From Actinobaculum sp. oral taxon 183 str. F0552 (GTDB lineage Bacteria > Actinomycetota > Actinomycetes > Actinomycetales > Actinomycetaceae), in contig NZ_KE951417.1 in NCBI RefSeq assembly GCF_000466165.1, forward strand, positions 94,016 through 131,498: DNA of 37,483 nt. The letters are read 5' to 3'. Positions 36,597 to 37,483 of this stretch are shown here, piece by piece (the first letter of the stretch is position 1; each line of letters opens with the position of its first letter). The translations under genes and the position numbers were made by a program. A model generated the notes under the pieces. It ran no database searches and was not told where the DNA came from. It saw only the letters and a list, made by a program, of their open reading frames with translations.

Positions 36597-37433
36597 ATGA
36601 GCAAGCACGCCGCGCTGTCGCCGTCCCGCGCCAAGGACTTCAAACAGTGCCCGCTCCTGTTCAGGTTCCGGGTGATCGACAGGCTCGCCGAGCCGCCGTC
36701 GCCGGAGGCGCTGCGCGGAACCCTCGTCCACGCGGTGCTGGAGCGCCTCTTCGACGCCCCCGCCCTGGAGCGCACCGAGGCGACCGCACAAGCCCTGCTC
36801 GACCCCCTGTGGCAGGAGCGGCTGGCCGCGTCGCCGGCGGATCGCAGCGTCGTCGGCGGCGGCGAACGCGCGGCCGAATGGCTGGACAGCGCGCGCGTGC
36901 TGATCGGCAACTACTTCCGGATGGAGAACCCGTCGTTCCTGGAGCCCGCCGCCCGCGAGTCCTTCGTCAACGCCCGGCTTCCCTCGGGGCTGGCCATCAG
37001 GGGGATCATCGACCGCGTGGACAGGGCTCCCGACGGCGCCCTGCGCATCGTCGACTACAAGACGGGCAAGTCGCCGAATCCGCGCTTCCAGGAGGAGGCC
37101 CTCTTCCAGATGCGGTTCTACGCCGCGGCCGTCCGGCTCTCGCGCGGCGTGCTCCCCCGGCGCACGCAGCTCATCTACCTCAAAGACGGCCGCACGCTGA
37201 CCTACGACCCCGTCCCCGGGGACGTCGCCGCGATCGCCTCCGAACTCGACTCGACGTGGTCGGCGATCGAGGAGCGGCTCGACTCCCGGCGCTTCGAGCC
37301 CAGGCCCTCCAAGCTGTGCGACTGGTGCAGGTTCAAGGAGCTCTGCCCGGAGTTCGGAGGCGTCGCACCGGACATGGACGCCTCGGGGGCGCGGGCCCTC
37401 AGGACGGCGAAGGAACCCGCCGGCCCGTCGTGA
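36597..37433 (+). CDS. RecB/Cas4-like PD-(D/E)XK nuclease with a predicted iron-sulfur cluster
   Basis: The 278-residue protein has the PD-(D/E)XK nuclease pattern: GTLVHAVLE with His45, GIIDRVD with Asp139, IVDYKTGK with Asp153 and Lys155, and the QMRFYAA helix (Gln171, Tyr175). One Cys near the N-terminus (Cys18 in FKQCPLLFRF) and three near the end (Cys241, Cys244, Cys250 in CDWCRFKELC) are arranged as in AddB and Cas4 4Fe-4S nucleases. No helicase domain is fused and no CRISPR genes are near. M. tuberculosis Rv2119, next to the trmI homologue, appears to be the counterpart. The DNA substrate is unknown. It is divergent from trmI. Confidence 0.88.
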   Translation: MSKHAALSPSRAKDFKQCPLLFRFRVIDRLAEPPSPEALRGTLVHAVLERLFDAPALERTEATAQALLDPLWQERLAASPADRSVVGGGERAAEWLDSARVLIGNYFRMENPSFLEPAARESFVNARLPSGLAIRGIIDRVDRAPDGALRIVDYKTGKSPNPRFQEEALFQMRFYAAAVRLSRGVLPRRTQLIYLKDGRTLTYDPVPGDVAAIASELDSTWSAIEERLDSRRFEPRPSKLCDWCRFKELCPEFGGVAPDMDASGARALRTAKEPAGPS

Positions 37434-37450
37434 CGGCCCGGCCGGCGGGT
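37415..37450 (+). terminator. Stem-loop overlapping the nuclease stop codon
   Basis: ACCCGCCGGCC (37415-37425) pairs with GGCCGGCGGGT (37440-37450), and an inner CCGTC/GACGG pair (37425-37436) extends the structure around the TGA at 37431. No T-run follows. It probably ends the transcript, as other GC-only hairpins in the window seem to. The last 33 bases hold nothing I recognise. Confidence 0.5.
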
Positions 37451-37483
37451 CGGCGAAGGAGGGCCGGCGAGCGCGGGGACCCC

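Noticed and set aside
36597-37433. The Cas4-like nuclease as part of a CRISPR-Cas system
   Set aside because: No cas1/cas2 or repeat array is visible in the window, and the gene has a counterpart next to trmI in mycobacteria, which indicates a housekeeping DNA-repair role.

Overview
The window is very GC-rich and its gene content, codon use and gene order are those of a high-GC actinobacterium. A pupylation locus without proteasome core genes, and close similarity in gene order to the known Mycobacterium tuberculosis his-trp-lgt-pyk-polA-rpsA-coaE-uvrBA segment, suggest a smaller actinobacterium such as a member of the Actinomycetaceae. That family assignment is an inference. There is no transposase, integrase, phage gene or CRISPR array; this is a core chromosomal segment. 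Almost every gene is on the minus strand; only a YciI-like gene and a RecB-family nuclease gene are on the plus strand.

Layout from left to right: (1) 1-8940, DNA repair and coenzyme A: uvrC (cut by the window edge), uvrA, a divergent YciI-like gene, a terC-family membrane protein under a manganese (yybP-ykoY) riboswitch, uvrB and coaE. (2) 8941-9683, a gene-free 743-base stretch with two hairpins sharing the same core, a candidate promoter with an overlapping palindrome, and the rpsA terminator. (3) 9684-16373, rpsA, polA, a PdtaR-like ANTAR response regulator, tRNA-Leu(CAA) and pyk. (4) 16418-22394, gltB-gltD glutamate synthase. (5) 22625-29274, a tightly coupled hisF-hisI-trpE-trpC-trpB-trpA-lgt operon read right to left, closed by a 20-bp perfect stem-loop terminator. 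(6) 29375-36525, the pupylation locus read right to left: trmI, mpa/arc, dop, pup, pafA and an FKBP-like lipoprotein. (7) 36597-37433, a divergent Cas4/RecB-like nuclease.

The genes cooperate in nucleotide excision repair and repair synthesis (UvrABC, PolA), ammonia assimilation feeding amino-acid synthesis (GltBD, Trp and His enzymes), and protein tagging (Pup, PafA, Dop, Mpa). The normal position of the 20S proteasome genes prcB-prcA, between pup and pafA, is closed to a GTGA overlap, and Mpa lacks the C-terminal motif that docks on the proteasome. The tagging system here therefore probably unfolds or remodels proteins instead of feeding a proteasome.

Two regulatory patterns stand out. Several separately promoted genes (uvrA, the YciI-like gene, polA, pyk, the RecB-like nuclease) have a TANNNT -10 box ending 6-7 bases before the start codon and no usable ribosome-binding site, which predicts leaderless mRNAs. 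In the terC leader the 3' arm of riboswitch helix P1 can pair equally well with the ribosome-binding site, giving a complete two-state switch readable from sequence.
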